From Sipunculus nudus (Eukaryota > Annelida > Sipuncula > Golfingiida > Sipunculidae), in the NCBI GenBank assembly GCA_026874595.1, contig CM049322.1, positions 2,839,900 to 2,903,899 on the forward strand: a stretch of 64,000 bases of DNA, written 5' to 3'. Made by a program: the position numbers and the translations under genes. The notes under the pieces were generated by a model. It saw only the letters and a list, made by a program, of their open reading frames with translations. It searched no databases and had not been told where the DNA came from. How positions within the stretch are numbered: position 1 is the stretch's first letter; every line of letters begins with the position of its first letter. This document shows, piece after piece, positions 44,785 through 57,000 of the stretch.

Positions 44785-44940
44785 CCTTTTCCATGATCGT
44801 GCTTCCGCGCGTGTTTCCACGAGCGGACAAATCGCTCCAGTGTAACCCATGTATATACCTTTTTCCACTATCTGGTTTCCGCGCCTCGGAAATATCCGCG
44901 CGGGAAATCATTTGCGCGATGCGATCATTTAAAACGGGCT
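44785..44940. repeat. GC-rich, CGCG-containing island
   Basis: GTGCTTCCGCGCGTGTTTCC, GGTTTCCGCGCCTCGG, AAATATCCGCGCGGGAAATC and TTTGCGCGATGCGATC cluster in 150 bp of otherwise AT-rich DNA and are partly self-complementary. It may be a small inserted DNA element; its borders are not defined. Confidence 0.4.
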
Positions 44941-45453
44941 TTAGAATTGTGAAAATAATGTGAAAGGGTAGAAGTGTATCAAGAATGCCGTTACTCAATC
45001 TGGAAGTCATCGGGTCCAGTGCCGCCAGTCGGTGCCGAGTTTTGCCCGTTCTGCTTAAACGAACTAAACAAGTATAATTCATGTTAAGCATAACAGGTTG
45101 GCACTCTATCTAGGAGGTGGTTTTAAATTCTGTAATTTGTTTTTTTTTTTTTTTAATATAATTTTTGGTGCATAGCCACTGCCTTGTGTACCTGAGTTCT
45201 GATGCGATGACTGCACCATCAGAAACAACACCGTCTCTTCTTTATCAAGTTAAACCAAATGCAACACGGTACGAAACTCGATTAGGACAGCCTTTTTTCC
45301 TCTTGCACCGGAGAAGGCAAATTTATCGTCTGCATAAATTGGTGACGGGAGGTTTAATGGAAGTTAAGGGTCAACATTTGGGATCTTTTAGGGAAAATAA
45401 GGGCTTGCCCACATGTTTTATAGTCTTTTTTGCAACACCCGTAATCTGTTCAA

Positions 45454-45655
45454 GTTAGTTTAGCTAGCGTTAGGCAGTTTGGAGTAAGAACCACAACATC
45501 CGTTACCTGTGCACGTTAGTATAGCTAGCGTTAGGCAGTTTGGAGTAAGAACCACAACATCCGTTACCTGTGCACGTTAGTATAGCTAGCGTTAGGCAGT
45601 TTGGAGTAAGAACCACAACATCCGTTACCCGTGCACGTTAGTATAGCTAGCGTTA
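45454..45655. repeat. 61-bp tandem repeat, 3.3 copies
   Basis: Copies at 45454-45514, 45515-45575 and 45576-45636 are nearly identical, and 45637-45655 is a partial fourth. Each contains TAGCTAGCGTTAGGCAGTTT and AACCACAACATCCGTTACC. A diverged partial copy (GCAACACCCGTAATCTG) precedes the first. High identity suggests recent expansion. Confidence 0.95.
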
Positions 45656-45913
45656 CTGTGTGAAGTTTTATCGGAAACTTGAGTACCTGAGAGTAGTATT
45701 ACCGCGTATTCCGAATTTCCTAGGTTTTGAGGGTATACCCTGTTAGGTTGGAGTTCGTGTCTGTCAGTTAGTCCTTTTGGTGTCATATATTTAAGGGTAG
45801 CATAGAGTGCAGTCGCATTAACACTCAGGTCGAGACAGGTGTTGTGTAGCAGACTTCGTAGTTATAAGGTAGGTTCATACGTCCGCGTTTCACGATTTCT
45901 TATTACTTTGAAC

Positions 45914-46330
45914 ATGTCGAAAGAGGACATAGATAGTGGTAAGCCAACGGGTAATACAGGGAGAGATTTACAGGAGTTTGTTCAGAGCCAGGTTGCTCAG
46001 GCTAGAGAGCAGGCCGTGCAGGAACCAGCAGAACGTGATAGAAAGTGAGGAGCAGCAGGATGCTCGCGAGCACGAGTTAGGGGTCACGTAGCAAGCACAT
46101 GAGGCTGCAAAATTACCGACTGCTGATGAATCGATCGATCGGATCGATACATAATTCGAGGGATTCGGGAGATTGGCAGTGAGCTAAGAGTATACGTGGG
46201 ATAGGTGGGGATTCCATCTCTGTACTTATTAAAAGCGGAACCGCCGTGTTGCGATAGTTCCACGTTAGTCAGTTTGAAGATGCCATTGAGTATGTCCAAG
46301 CATGGCGATGACATATCTATTCAAGGTGGT
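45914..46330 (+). pseudogene. Start of a retroelement-like gag frame (uncertain)
   Basis: ATG at 45914 opens MSKEDIDSGK, then DLQEFVQSQVAQAREQAVQE, and a stop at 46046. Beyond a frameshift, Glu/Arg/Gln-rich sequence continues (EEQQDAREHEL). Coiled, charged N-termini with LQEFV and AREQ words are common at the start of some invertebrate Ty3/Gypsy gag proteins. No capsid motif or LTR pair was found, so it might instead be an ordinary broken exon. Confidence 0.35.
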
Positions 46331-46339
46331 GTAATGACA

Positions 46340-48350
46340 GTTTAGAAGCCGTAAAGAGGGCAGCGTTATCACGGATGTGCCATGCATTTTTCCTTCGGCT
46401 CTGCATGCAAAATATTCGGTTATTACAAGACAAATAAGTAGTAATTTGCCATTATAGTTATTTAACTTGATTTTGCAAGCCTGATATTCTTAATAATGCT
46501 AACGTTAGTGCATCTGGCCTCATGTATACAGATTCTGGACAATTTATTTGTATTTGTGTAACTGATAATTAATTATTTTAAATGGAGTATTCAAGGGGAT
46601 AAGCCCTCGAGTATGTTTAATTTATTTCGTAGACGATATTCTTCTGGGTTGTGCACCATCATATTTTGCATGCTCCGAGGGTTCCTTTGGCCGCCAGGTT
46701 AATGAGTATGCGGTATATATTCTTTCTGTTAAGACCGCTATCCCATATTAAATCCTTGTTTTGATAACCGAAACAACAGGTTCCGGTAGGCCTGAGAACC
46801 TGAAAGTAGATGAATGGCAGGTACAGTCCAGTACCTCGAACAGATTCTATCCGGATGAGGTGTATATCAAAATAATTTGCACTCCATGAAACCCAAACAT
46901 CAATACACAAAATGTAACCTGAACAAACCCTAAACATTTGTCCAGATTACACTGCATCACATGTTATAGCATCACCCTTTTTGGAGAAATGAATGTGAGA
47001 ATGAAGTTTGAATTACGTAACTAAGGAATGAAGATATATCAGTCCATCGCTCCTTATTTTTTATTATAACATATCTACTATATATTTATACATGCCATAA
47101 CGTATTTAATAATAAATATATACATGTATTGGTTGAAGAGTATAAAACAAATATGTCATATAATATATTCTTTCTGATTAATGTTTCTACGAGAAAGCAA
47201 ATTGTCATGTAAGTGATGTAACTGAAGAGAGTACTAGTGTGTCCTTATAAAATGGCAGTGATTTCACTCGTTCTTGTCCTGTCTGATATACGAACTGAAA
47301 GCCAAGAAGATGAATACAGCCAGATATCAACCATTGGTGTTAATAATTTCGTCACATAGTATCTACAGCGAAACATGACCAATGGGTGTACACAGTTATA
47401 TTTTACGATCAAAGCGTGAATAGCATATGATATGTTGCCGTTATATATAGTTCTGGGAGTCTGCCTTCACAGCAGTGCTGCCACCTGTAGCTAATTTATT
47501 TTCTTAATTATAGGCAATCAGTGCTGCCACCTACCAGTTATTTATTAATTTAGTTTAACCCTTAAAAAAGCCTGTGTCCGTTATCCATTGGTCAAACTTG
47601 ATCATGTGACATGGCAGCTGTGTTGACCAGGTTACTGGGGAACTCTGTGTATTTTTCATTCTGTCTGTGATTCTCTGATAGAGAAGGCTATGATAATAGC
47701 TCGTTGCAGTTTTAAGACAGATTCCTGGCACAGGATAAGTTATTTAATTTAATTTATTTTACTTCATTTATACTTCATCTCAAATATTCATTAGTTTACT
47801 CTTGAAGTGTGTCTATTTCCATTAATGATATTGTAACAATTGTCTGTTTAATAATTACTATAGCCTAAAAGGTTCATTGTTATAATGGGTCAAGACCATG
47901 TGCCTTCATGTAAGACTTGAAGGAACGTTACTGTTATATTTATTTGGGAGAGAGCGGAAAGTAAACCTTAACACGTATTGCGAAATGTATAAATGTACGC
48001 GCACCGTGATTCACATTTATTTATTAATGTCATTATTTTTGCAGAATTGAATTGTAACCTTGGAAGTACCCCAGAATAAAAAGTTATTCCCCACAAAATC
48101 GAGTTCTTGACTGTATCAAGCCAACCTATTTACTGGACCGGCAACAATATAATAGCATATAATACGCGTTGTCATTAAAATAGTAAATAAGCTTCGACTT
48201 AATCTCCGTTTTATATGTATTAATATCAATATTAGTGGCAGACCAAAAGCTTAGCTGAGACCAAATCCGCAAATAAGCTAGTGTGTTTTCATATTACATC
48301 AACATCAGTTATTTAAAAAAATAATATTATCATTACCAATATTATTAACT
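46340..48350. other. No gene recognised
   Basis: TGCTGCCACCT occurs twice (47478 and 47523), a possible trace of the dispersed repeat family. 47540-48150 has LTR-like features (AATAAAAAG near 48075) but no matching partner, so I do not call it. A minus frame at 46659-46937 shows no domain. Confidence 0.4.
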
Positions 48351-48351
48351 G

Positions 48352-48362
48352 TATTATTATTA

Positions 48363-48402
<40 letters not shown>
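48352..48402. repeat. (ATT)n microsatellite
   Basis: Uninterrupted ATT triplets after one ATC. Confidence 0.95.
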
Positions 48403-50150
48403 GAAGCAGATGGATTCTTTGAATCGAAATAATAACTCGAGACATTCATTCAACAACTTTCCTTAAGATTCTATTGGCATTTTTTTTTCTAAAATAAAAT
48501 ATACTTGGGCTCAGTTTGTTGTTTCCTAACCACAGTGATAGTAATTGCTACCATTCATTTGAAATGATTGTTTACCAGGCAAAGGTAATTTTGTTTAAAG
48601 ATAAAGACACATTTTGACCAGGTAGAAAAAAAAAACATAAGAATAAAAAAAAGGTGTTAATACCAATCAATACCTAAAATACTAGGAACAATAAAACAGA
48701 GCAATTGATTTGGTTACTTTCTATTCAGTCAATACCGGTTGGGGCCATTACGGGGTCCTAAACAAGTAATAACAATAAACATATACAATAATAAAGGGGT
48801 GAAATCTGGAAACGACTTGAAGCTAACTATTCTATTGTCTTATTTGTAGAATTGATGTGTATATATACCTTATGTGCCCATATTGAATAAAAAAAACATA
48901 AAGCATGTTGTCTGAGGTGGTTGACTGCAACTTTTTGGACTTTCGGTGGTAGGTTTCTAGTTTGTGGTGGTGAGAATGTATGAAGAATCTTGAAACACAT
49001 AAGTTAAAATATATGCACGTTCGATCGACGCTTGTTGGGTAATTCTTATCAAGAGTACAATGAATTGTTTATTTATTTAACGTCAACTTTTAGAACATTT
49101 CTCTTTAATCTACAATAAATTAATAGGAAAAACAGGCATTTAGTTACATTATACTTATATTGTACAATGCAAAACAAAAACTAAATTTTATAATGTTCAC
49201 CTGCCAGCAGTAGTAAAATCAACATTTATTATGTACCTACAGCTGAAAAACATGACTCCAAATATACACATACATATATAATTATTATAAAATTATAAAT
49301 GAAAAGTGTATTGTTACTAATTAGGTGGGCTAATTATGTGAAATAAAACTGTTTCATAGAGAAAAATTAAGATTATAGAATAATATCTTTTTGCAATCCA
49401 TGATGTGTTTTTAAGGTTAAACATGAAAATATATTGTTAATTACCTCCTTTTGGGACCGTAATGTGTATGGGAGTTAAAAAAAAGATCGATTGATTTGAT
49501 GGCAAACAATCTTACTTTGACTGGTGTGTGGGGATGCTTAACTTACTAGTAATCCTCTGTGCCAGGTTCATGTGTGTTATCTTTTTAAATAAATGGAACT
49601 GTCAATGGCAGGTGACAGGCGTCTTTTACCAGGTCTAGTAGTCTGTTAACGGTACATGTGTCCCTAGTTAGGTACATACATGGAGCATTTAAATGATCCA
49701 CGTTCTTTTGTCCCGACTGGAATCTACGGGAGATTGACTGAATGACATATGAAAAGATCATATAGTCAAGAAAACGACAATATGGATTTGGTCGGATATA
49801 CCGATATTGTATATGCCATAGGAAAATATTGGCATCAGAATAAATGTATAAATGAAGGTTCAGTTGCATAAATCAGCTAAAAATAGATAAAAATAGACAA
49901 TTAAGCAGACTCCTGCTTAATTTATATTTACAAATATATATATATATATATATATAAGATTATAAATTGGGTCCAAAAGATATAGTACTCTCGGCAAATA
50001 AATTAAAGCCCTTCAAAACGCTTAACACTGACGGACAAACACTGCATATTTTATACATTTCTATATTTTACATAGCTATAATATTTCGCACTGTAGGGTG
50101 GTTCTTGTTTGCTTGAGGATAGTTGAGTACATATTTCACCCCTCCAATGA
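48403..50150. other. No gene recognised
   Basis: AT-rich DNA with a (TA)n at 49934-49956. No exon, RNA or ordered repeat was identified. Confidence 0.45.
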
Positions 50151-50162
50151 GATCAGTCCAAA

Positions 50163-50390
50163 TTGTCAACACAATTGTATCTTACACTTCTTATCATTGT
50201 GTTTGCAATGTTCTCATTGTCTTCCGGTAAACAGGTATCGTGTCGAGGTGGGAAAGTCTTCAACAATATGGTGCTGACTATCCTTTCACGGTATTGTGCC
50301 CCGAGCTGGGTCACCAGACCACACAGTAATCTAGACATTTCTGGCGTCAAAAATGTTCTAATATTAAGAAATATTAGACATTTCCTTTAA
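50163..50390 (+). CDS. Small open frame with signal-peptide-like start
   Basis: The 75-residue frame begins MSTQLYLTLLIIVFAMFSLS followed by SGKQVSC. That is a basic-free n-region, a hydrophobic core and a small-residue cleavage context as in secreted peptides. The remainder has two more Cys and no known motif. No promoter or splice evidence was found, and an antisense frame covers the same bases. It may be chance. Confidence 0.2.
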   Translation: MSTQLYLTLLIIVFAMFSLSSGKQVSCRGGKVFNNMVLTILSRYCAPSWVTRPHSNLDISGVKNVLILRNIRHFL

Positions 50391-51613
50391 AATATACTCC
50401 ATGCTTCTGAAGCTTATATTGACACTTTACATGCTAAAGGTTGTAGCGATTGCTCATTTTTGCCCAACCAATTTTCACAGGATTAGAATATTAATAACTC
50501 ATGCATGCATCGCCTCCATCTCCAGATCAGCTTCTCGTCATGGCCATCATTACGTAGATTAACCGCTCTGGTAGTTCATCATGGTAACAAGTTTAATGTA
50601 TATTTAATGTCTAACCGTGTTTAGTTTCAGACTAAGGGTGAACAGATTGCGACAAAGATAAGGGCAAGGCAAAGTATTCTTGTTATAAAACATGCCGGGA
50701 AGTGCATTTTATATGAAAGATATGATGTAAATTTAACTCTAAACTTTGCTTAAAAAAACTGGTTTTAAACAAATGTATAATCAGAGTCGATAAGCTGAAT
50801 ACCCATGATTGTCGTAAATAGCTAAAAACGTGAGGCCGTAAATGTAATGTACTGAGAGTATCATTCCATTGCCACAAAAAAATACTCGAATATCATTATG
50901 TACTTTGCAATACTTGATCAACACGACTGATGCTAATGATACTCAAGCATCTGCCTCAGACCTTTGATTATCTCTAACAACCCGATCCCGGTTATAAGGG
51001 TATAAATCCTGAAATACCTTTTTTTTTCATATGCACTATGGCAATCATATTAATATCATCATATCAAAAAATGTCCTATCTGTGTGGATAAGTAAGCAGT
51101 TGTGCAATTTGTGAAAAGTGTCGCATTTTCACACCGGTACGTTTTGATATATGGGAACGGTATACAAATTAACTGCTCAAAACTTTCAGGCAGCGAATAT
51201 ATTAGAAGAGGATTTCAAAATGCAAAACAGCCTAGGACCTAACCTAATTATAATTCACCGTATCAACTAAACCAAATGTCCTCTCTGTGTTATCCATGCT
51301 CTTAAATAGATATGTGAACCATAATCAATTAATTACTAATTATTATGACAACTATTATTTGCAAACCCTGATAATGTACTGATGAATACTCACGGGGATA
51401 TTGATGGCTTCTGCTTGTCACCTGGTCTCTTGAGAAGGTGTCGCCTGCTTGCACGAAATTTTGTTTAATCGTTTCCTGAAATACAACAAAATAATGATGT
51501 AGCAAAACAATTATATAACACATTTTCAAAGTCACAGTTTAAAACATAAGTCAACTGCTGATGTAACATTGCTCCATGTTATGTAATATTTTAAGAAGAC
51601 TAACATCAAGTGA

Positions 51614-51618
51614 ATATA

Positions 51619-51659
<41 letters not shown>
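51614..51659. repeat. (TA)n microsatellite
   Basis: TA run with one TG interruption. Confidence 0.95.
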
Positions 51660-51662
<3 letters not shown>

Positions 51663-52278
51663 TTTATGTGTTTACTTTAATTTTATATACAAAACATGTG
51701 ATTGTGATTTATGAATTATTTAACATCAACACAAATTATTTTAGTTGATGAACTTTTTTAAACCCTCATTCAAATATCTGACAAGCACAGTGGCAAAATA
51801 TTGTAGAGTGAATGATATGCTAGTTCCTTTGCTGCAATAAAAGACTTGTGATGTAACAAAAACACTTCCGAATCCTTCAACCACTTTTTGCCCAAACGCA
51901 TAAAATGAATGATCCCACCTTTTTAGAGACACAGGTATTTCTGAAAACAAAATAGCAATTGATATAACTCCTTATTAACCTGAAATCATATACATGAGAG
52001 GGAGATATAGCGGCATTACAACCGACTTTGGCAAATGACTCCTTCCATAAAAAAACACTTATCTAGAGTTAATATTTACACTGATTTTCAGCTTCTGAAG
52101 AAAAATGTAAAATACTAATCATCATGACAAAACTGTCAAATCTAATATTGGTGTATATAAAACGGAAGCGAATGTTTTCAATAATCTGTTGAAAAATATA
52201 ATAATATATACGTGTCACCACATGGGTCTGTATCAAACATTTGGTGTATACCACACACATACGCATACACGCGAACAC

Positions 52279-52283
<5 letters not shown>

Positions 52284-52320
<37 letters not shown>
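52284..52320. repeat. (TA)n microsatellite
   Basis: Pure TA run; the flanking ACACAT words are also simple. Confidence 0.95.
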
Positions 52321-52323
<3 letters not shown>

Positions 52324-52589
52324 CACCTACACAATGGCAAATCCCAGTAAATAGCGCTTGTTATTAGCATATTGCCATATCGCACAACGATTAGGCATTT
52401 CATTCGGCATCTACACATTTAGGCGACTCTGAATAAATTTAAAGTTTACAAACAAATGACGATATACAGCTTTTCCAAACAAAAATATAATGACATGTAT
52501 ATCCTGATACATTGCATATCTTATTGTTGTAAAGCTGCTCACTAAACTTAACGTAGTGTAAGATATACATGACGAATTTTAAACTGGAG

Positions 52590-53300
52590 AAATGCTACTA
52601 AGGCCTGCACACATGCAGGATTGTGCTACCGACCTGGGACGCTTATATCAAATCATCAAAAGTCTACAAAAGGTACTGTTTCATTTTCTTTGCACGTCAC
52701 TCGCCTTATCAATAAAAAATGACAGGCCTTGTTTTACATCGGGTCTGATGCTGGGGTCATATATTTTCGGAGGCAATATCGAGCATAAGCCCACATGCTT
52801 GAGATAAGCTTTGCATAAATCATCTGCTTTGTCATTACTGTCATTACTAATGGGGGCGTTTGCATAAAATGGATCCCCATTAGTACAGGGTATACCAGCA
52901 GGTATAACACGGTTTGCAGATTCACTTTTTTACATTATCCTATTTCGTGAAGTAAAGGTATATACTAGTATATTATACACACACATATATATATATATGT
53001 ATATATATATGTAGAGAGAGAGATTAGAATCAACAAGTTTTTCAGCTAAATTTTCTTATATGTGGTAAAATTTGTTGCACTCATCAGTTTGGGCCATACT
53101 GCACATATATATATATATATGTAGAACGCCATGACCGCCATACGTATTGGTCCTGTGACAGCCGATCCCGATCAATTTCACTCTGCGTTGTCAGAGCCAA
53201 TGTGCTCAATTCACATGTAACTATCTGCCCATGGTACAGGTGCATTATCTGGTCTGTTTATTGCCTTATCAATGAAAGCTGTCAAGCTTCTAAATTAGCC
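52590..53300. repeat. Repeated block A with TA/GA core
   Basis: It contains CCTTATCAATAAAAAATGAC then CTTGTTTTACATC; ACATTATCCTATTTCGTGAA then GTAAAGGT; then a TA/GA tract with ATTAGAATCAACAAG and CACTCATCAG. After it comes GACCGCCATACG, with GTAACTATCTGCCCATGGTA and CCTTATCAATGAAAGCTGTC. The same words recur in order at 55670-56420 and 56720-57000. Confidence 0.6.
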
Positions 53301-53701
53301 AAAATATACATATGAATTGATTAATAAATTATATATTGAGGTCGATACTAACCAAGAAGCCTAGCATAAGCCGCATACTACTCAATAATATTATATTTGC
53401 CGACCGAGACTCTGGAGTCTTTTATTCTTTTTTCTCTGTGTTAAGGCTACTCAGCTAGTTGTAAGACATGTTAGTCTGAGATTGGAAATTTTAAAGTTTT
53501 ATTCATTATATCATACGTATGTGTATGATACATGGTATATTAAATATATTTTAAAAGCAAGTGATCATTCTTGATACAGGACATGCTTCTAATATCAACA
53601 CTTTTGCTTAGAGAGACATGCTGTACATGTCCATTTAAGTGAATGTACATATTCACATGATAATCCATAAATCTTTGATACCCATCGATAGAATATCAAT
53701 T

Positions 53702-53703
<2 letters not shown>

Positions 53704-53785
<82 letters not shown>

Positions 53786-53834
53786 ATTTGTGTGTGTATG
53801 TATGCATGTATATATAAACACACACACACACACA
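53704..53834. repeat. Long (TA)n(GT)n...(CA)n compound microsatellite
   Basis: About 37 TA units (53704-53777), then a GT-rich stretch, then a CA run to 53834. Open frames of Tyr-Ile on both strands here are artefacts of the repeat. Confidence 0.95.
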
Positions 53835-54892
53835 TATATATAGGCCATATTTTTTCTACGGATACAAAATAGACCAAGGTAAAGACAAATCATATTATAA
53901 TTAATAATTCATTATACAGATTCACTAACATGTATTTAAGGAATACATTTAAATCGTACAACTGTGTACATTTTCCTAGAAAATTATTATTATAGAAAAT
54001 AGGAACTACTTCGCCAGTTACTAAACAAGATCAACTGAGTCGTCCATTTTACGTACAACCTAGACCACGATAACCTCCACTATCATGTATAACATAGCAT
54101 ACCACATAATGTTAATTTCCAAGGTATAAACAGATGTACTTTATAAGCAGGTTTTCGAGAAAAAACTAAGAGAGCGAACATAATCAGCAATCGTCTGAAT
54201 CTTCGTTAATTTTTAAATTAAGTGTTCATTGGCGAAGAAAGACTACCCAACACTTGTTTACGCGAATGATATTATCTTTTACACTATCAACTAGTATACT
54301 GAAGTATTATCTTATCTGCACACCAATTGTTTGGGAAAAGGCCATATTTATTTATTTTTTTTTTGCAAAGAAGGCATAACGCGTGCTATGTGATGATTTT
54401 CTACAGATACATCTAATGAACAACGTATGTTTAATAATACGTTAAATGAATGGTTCTTAATAGAATGGGAATGAAAGAGCTTGGTAGTCGGATGAATGAA
54501 TGAAAACCTGATAACTATTTGCATTTGCACTGGTTGCTTTTAATGATATTGTTTTATGTCGCCTTGTACCGAGTGGAATGTTAAATTTGATATAGAAAGA
54601 CCCCCTTGTGCTTCTTGAAGGACTTAATTTCAAAAAGCTCTGACAACAAGATTAACTTTTCCGTATAATATTATTTTTTTTTATGTTCGATGCACATATA
54701 TCACCCTATTAAACGCAATGCTTTCTGCTAACATATTGCATGTATATTTTCAGATTCTCAAAACAAGTGTATAAATTCATTTGTCAGGTTCACGCTCTGT
54801 ACCATACATAAAATGCTTACACTGCAGGTGCCCAAATACACAGTTTCAATTTGTAACTTACACAAAATACTCACCAAGAATTCAGTCATAGT

Positions 54893-55425
54893 CAGCTACA
54901 GCACCATGCCAAACATGCAATCTATAGAAAAAATATAATGAAGAGGCATAACAACCAGCTTTCGAGCAGACAGAACAAAACGCAACCCAGCGGATGCAAT
55001 TGCCGTGAAAAAAAACAGAGTGCCCCCTTGAAGGAGCATGCCTACAAGCTTGCAGTATCTGTGTCGCTGACGTCACGACCTCAACCTCGGAGAAAACCTA
55101 CATCGGACTTGCCGGCACCGACTTTAAATCCCGCTACAGGAACCACACGAAATCATTAAGCCAACCCAAGTACGAAAAAGACTCCGAACTCTCAAAATTC
55201 ATTTGGCTCCAACAGAAAAAAAAAACATTTTCAATAAACTGTCTGGTCCTCAAGCGTGCAACCCTAGAAAGGTACCCAGTGGAAGTTGTAATCTTTTCCT
55301 GAAAGAAAACTGAAATCAAAGCGTTCCCCAAGACACAAAGGCTCAACAAAAGATCAGAGCTCATTTCCAAATGCAGACATAAACATAATCCCCATTCATT
55401 CCCACCTGGCCATAGCTGAGTGCTT
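54893..55425 (+). pseudogene. Penelope-like GIY-YIG endonuclease remnant
   Basis: Across three frames the + strand encodes MPNMQSI, HNNQLSSRQNKTQPSGCNCR, a second Cys pair region (CPLEG then ACLQACSI), KTYIGLAGTDFKSRYRNHTK, KDSELSKFIW, and near the end LNKRSELISKCRH. This matches the order Cys-Asn-Cys-Arg, Cys-Pro-Leu, (I)Y..V, YIG, FK.R..NH and ELSK.IW found in the GIY-YIG endonuclease domain at the C-terminus of Penelope-like retroelements. The catalytic Arg candidate is in FKSRYRNH. The reverse transcriptase that should precede it is absent, and several frameshifts make it inactive. Confidence 0.75.
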
Positions 55426-55521
55426 CGGCACGTAATTACATTACATCACCAACCGTGCCTTAACATTTCACGTCTGACGATTGCGACAGCATGAAAACAC
55501 GTGTTAATGTGTAACTGAACT

Positions 55522-55573
55522 TTTTCGTTGTAACTTCTGTTTATATAAATATATATATATATATATACTTCTG

Positions 55574-55617
<44 letters not shown>

Positions 55618-55635
55618 CAGAAGTTACAACGAAAA
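55522..55635. repeat. Snap-back inverted repeat with TA-rich centre
   Basis: TTTTCGTTGTAACTTCTGT (55522-55540) and its exact reverse complement (55617-55635) flank a 76-bp TA-rich centre that can itself pair. The CTTCTGTATATA word also occurs inside. It lies about 100 bp after the Penelope-like remnant. Confidence 0.9.
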
Positions 55636-55669
55636 TATATATATATTATACCTTGCTATCTGACGTGAA

Positions 55670-56220
55670 TAATGTATCACATTTAGTTTCAGGTTATCAA
55701 GTCGGGACTGTATATGACTGGGTAACCGATTCAGGCGTTACTGCTTTACATGTAACTCTCTGTCCCAGGTACTGATGTATAAACATGGCACATGAATCCC
55801 CTTATCAATGACAAATTATAGGATTCGTTTTACCTTGAGCTTTGAAATCAATTCATGTTTATAGATGACAGCAGAGAGCATTAACGTACATGCATGTGTG
55901 AACCTTTGTGATAAATCATGTGCCCTGACGGGGGGCGTAAATGAAAACCCGAAGTACATTCGATTAGAATTGGTACAAAATAGCATATAAGCTTACGAAA
56001 CATGGCATATAAGTTTTGCACATTATCATATTTCGTGAGGTAAAAGTTTACACTGAGACATGAAGAGATACCAGTGATTAGCCAGAGAGTGTTCACCTCC
56101 GCCAAGGCCTGGTTTATACCGATATATGTACTGTAACTTGACGTATACCCAACCTGATGTATTGATTTTTCTCGTTGTTTGACCAATCTCACAACATAAT
56201 ATCATTGACAACCTTATGGA
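55670..56220. repeat. Repeated block B
   Basis: TGTAACTCTCTGTCCCAGGT, CCTTATCAATGACAAATTA, GTTTTACCTTGAGCTTTG, then CACATTATCATATTTCGTGA with GGTAAAAGT parallel block A in order. CACCTCCGCCAAGGCC at 56096 resembles the CCTCCGCC repeat end. Confidence 0.6.
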
Positions 56221-56241
56221 TCATGTGTTAAAAAGTGAGGT

Positions 56242-56284
56242 TTATATATATATATATATATATGTATGTATATATATATATATA

Positions 56285-56315
<31 letters not shown>

Positions 56316-56344
56316 GGGGGGGGAGAAAGAGAGAGAGAGAGAGG
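56242..56344. repeat. (TA)n and purine (GA)n tract
   Basis: A TA run is followed by about 60 bases of GA-rich sequence with a central GGGGGGGGG. The one-sided purine composition could support triplex or other non-B DNA. Confidence 0.9.
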
Positions 56345-56719
56345 TAAATAGAATCAGTAAGATAATTTACTGATGCGTAGTTTCGAAAAATGTTATTGAC
56401 CTCATCAGATATTCATTCATGTGGCTACATTTTCATTTATTTCTAATGGTACTTCTCTTAAGTATTATTCAATCTGATGTATGAGAGGACAGTACCAAAT
56501 ATAGAAATATAATATGAAAAGAAAGATTTTTTTCCAATAATTTAAATGTTTCGTCAAGAGAGGTGGTTTACTGTGGAGACAACTGAAAGTATGATTAACC
56601 TCTGCCGACGAGTAGCTTAAGCTCATTAAAAAATAGATTGTTGAATACAGGGTAATGGGTATCCCATGACACATTATGATAGCTCATTAGTGAAAAGCTT
56701 GATCGTAATTTTAGACTTA

Positions 56720-57000
56720 CCCCTGATTTAGGTCAGACTGCATATAAACTCTTAGAACACGAGATAGGTCACAAGGACCGCCATACGAGTGTGAATCTGG
56801 ATAGCCGATCTAGAAGGCCCTGCGTGGCTACAGCGAGTAGCTTAACTTGCTTGTACCTCTCTGTCCGCGGTACTAATACATTATCATGTCATACCAATCC
56901 TCTTATCAATGTGTGATGTCCAACCTTGTTTTACAAAGTCGATTGTCTTGTGCTTAGGTCATGCTTGCGTATCATTCGTGCCTCGATAACTAAGCATAAT
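56720..57000. repeat. Repeated block C
   Basis: GACCGCCATACGAGTG, GTACCTCTCTGTCCGCGGTA, ACTAATACATTATCATG, CTCTTATCAATGTGTGATG and CTTGTTTTACAAAG parallel blocks A and B. Confidence 0.55.

Noticed and set aside
45454-45655. Possible CRISPR-like array
   Set aside because: The 61-bp units are contiguous without unique spacers, and the context is eukaryotic; it is a plain tandem repeat.
47540-48150. Possible solo LTR with TATA-like and AATAAA signals
   Set aside because: No second copy, no defined TG...CA ends and no target duplication could be seen.
53595-53893. Several Tyr-Ile repeat open frames on both strands
   Set aside because: Pure consequence of the (TA)n/(GT)n microsatellite.
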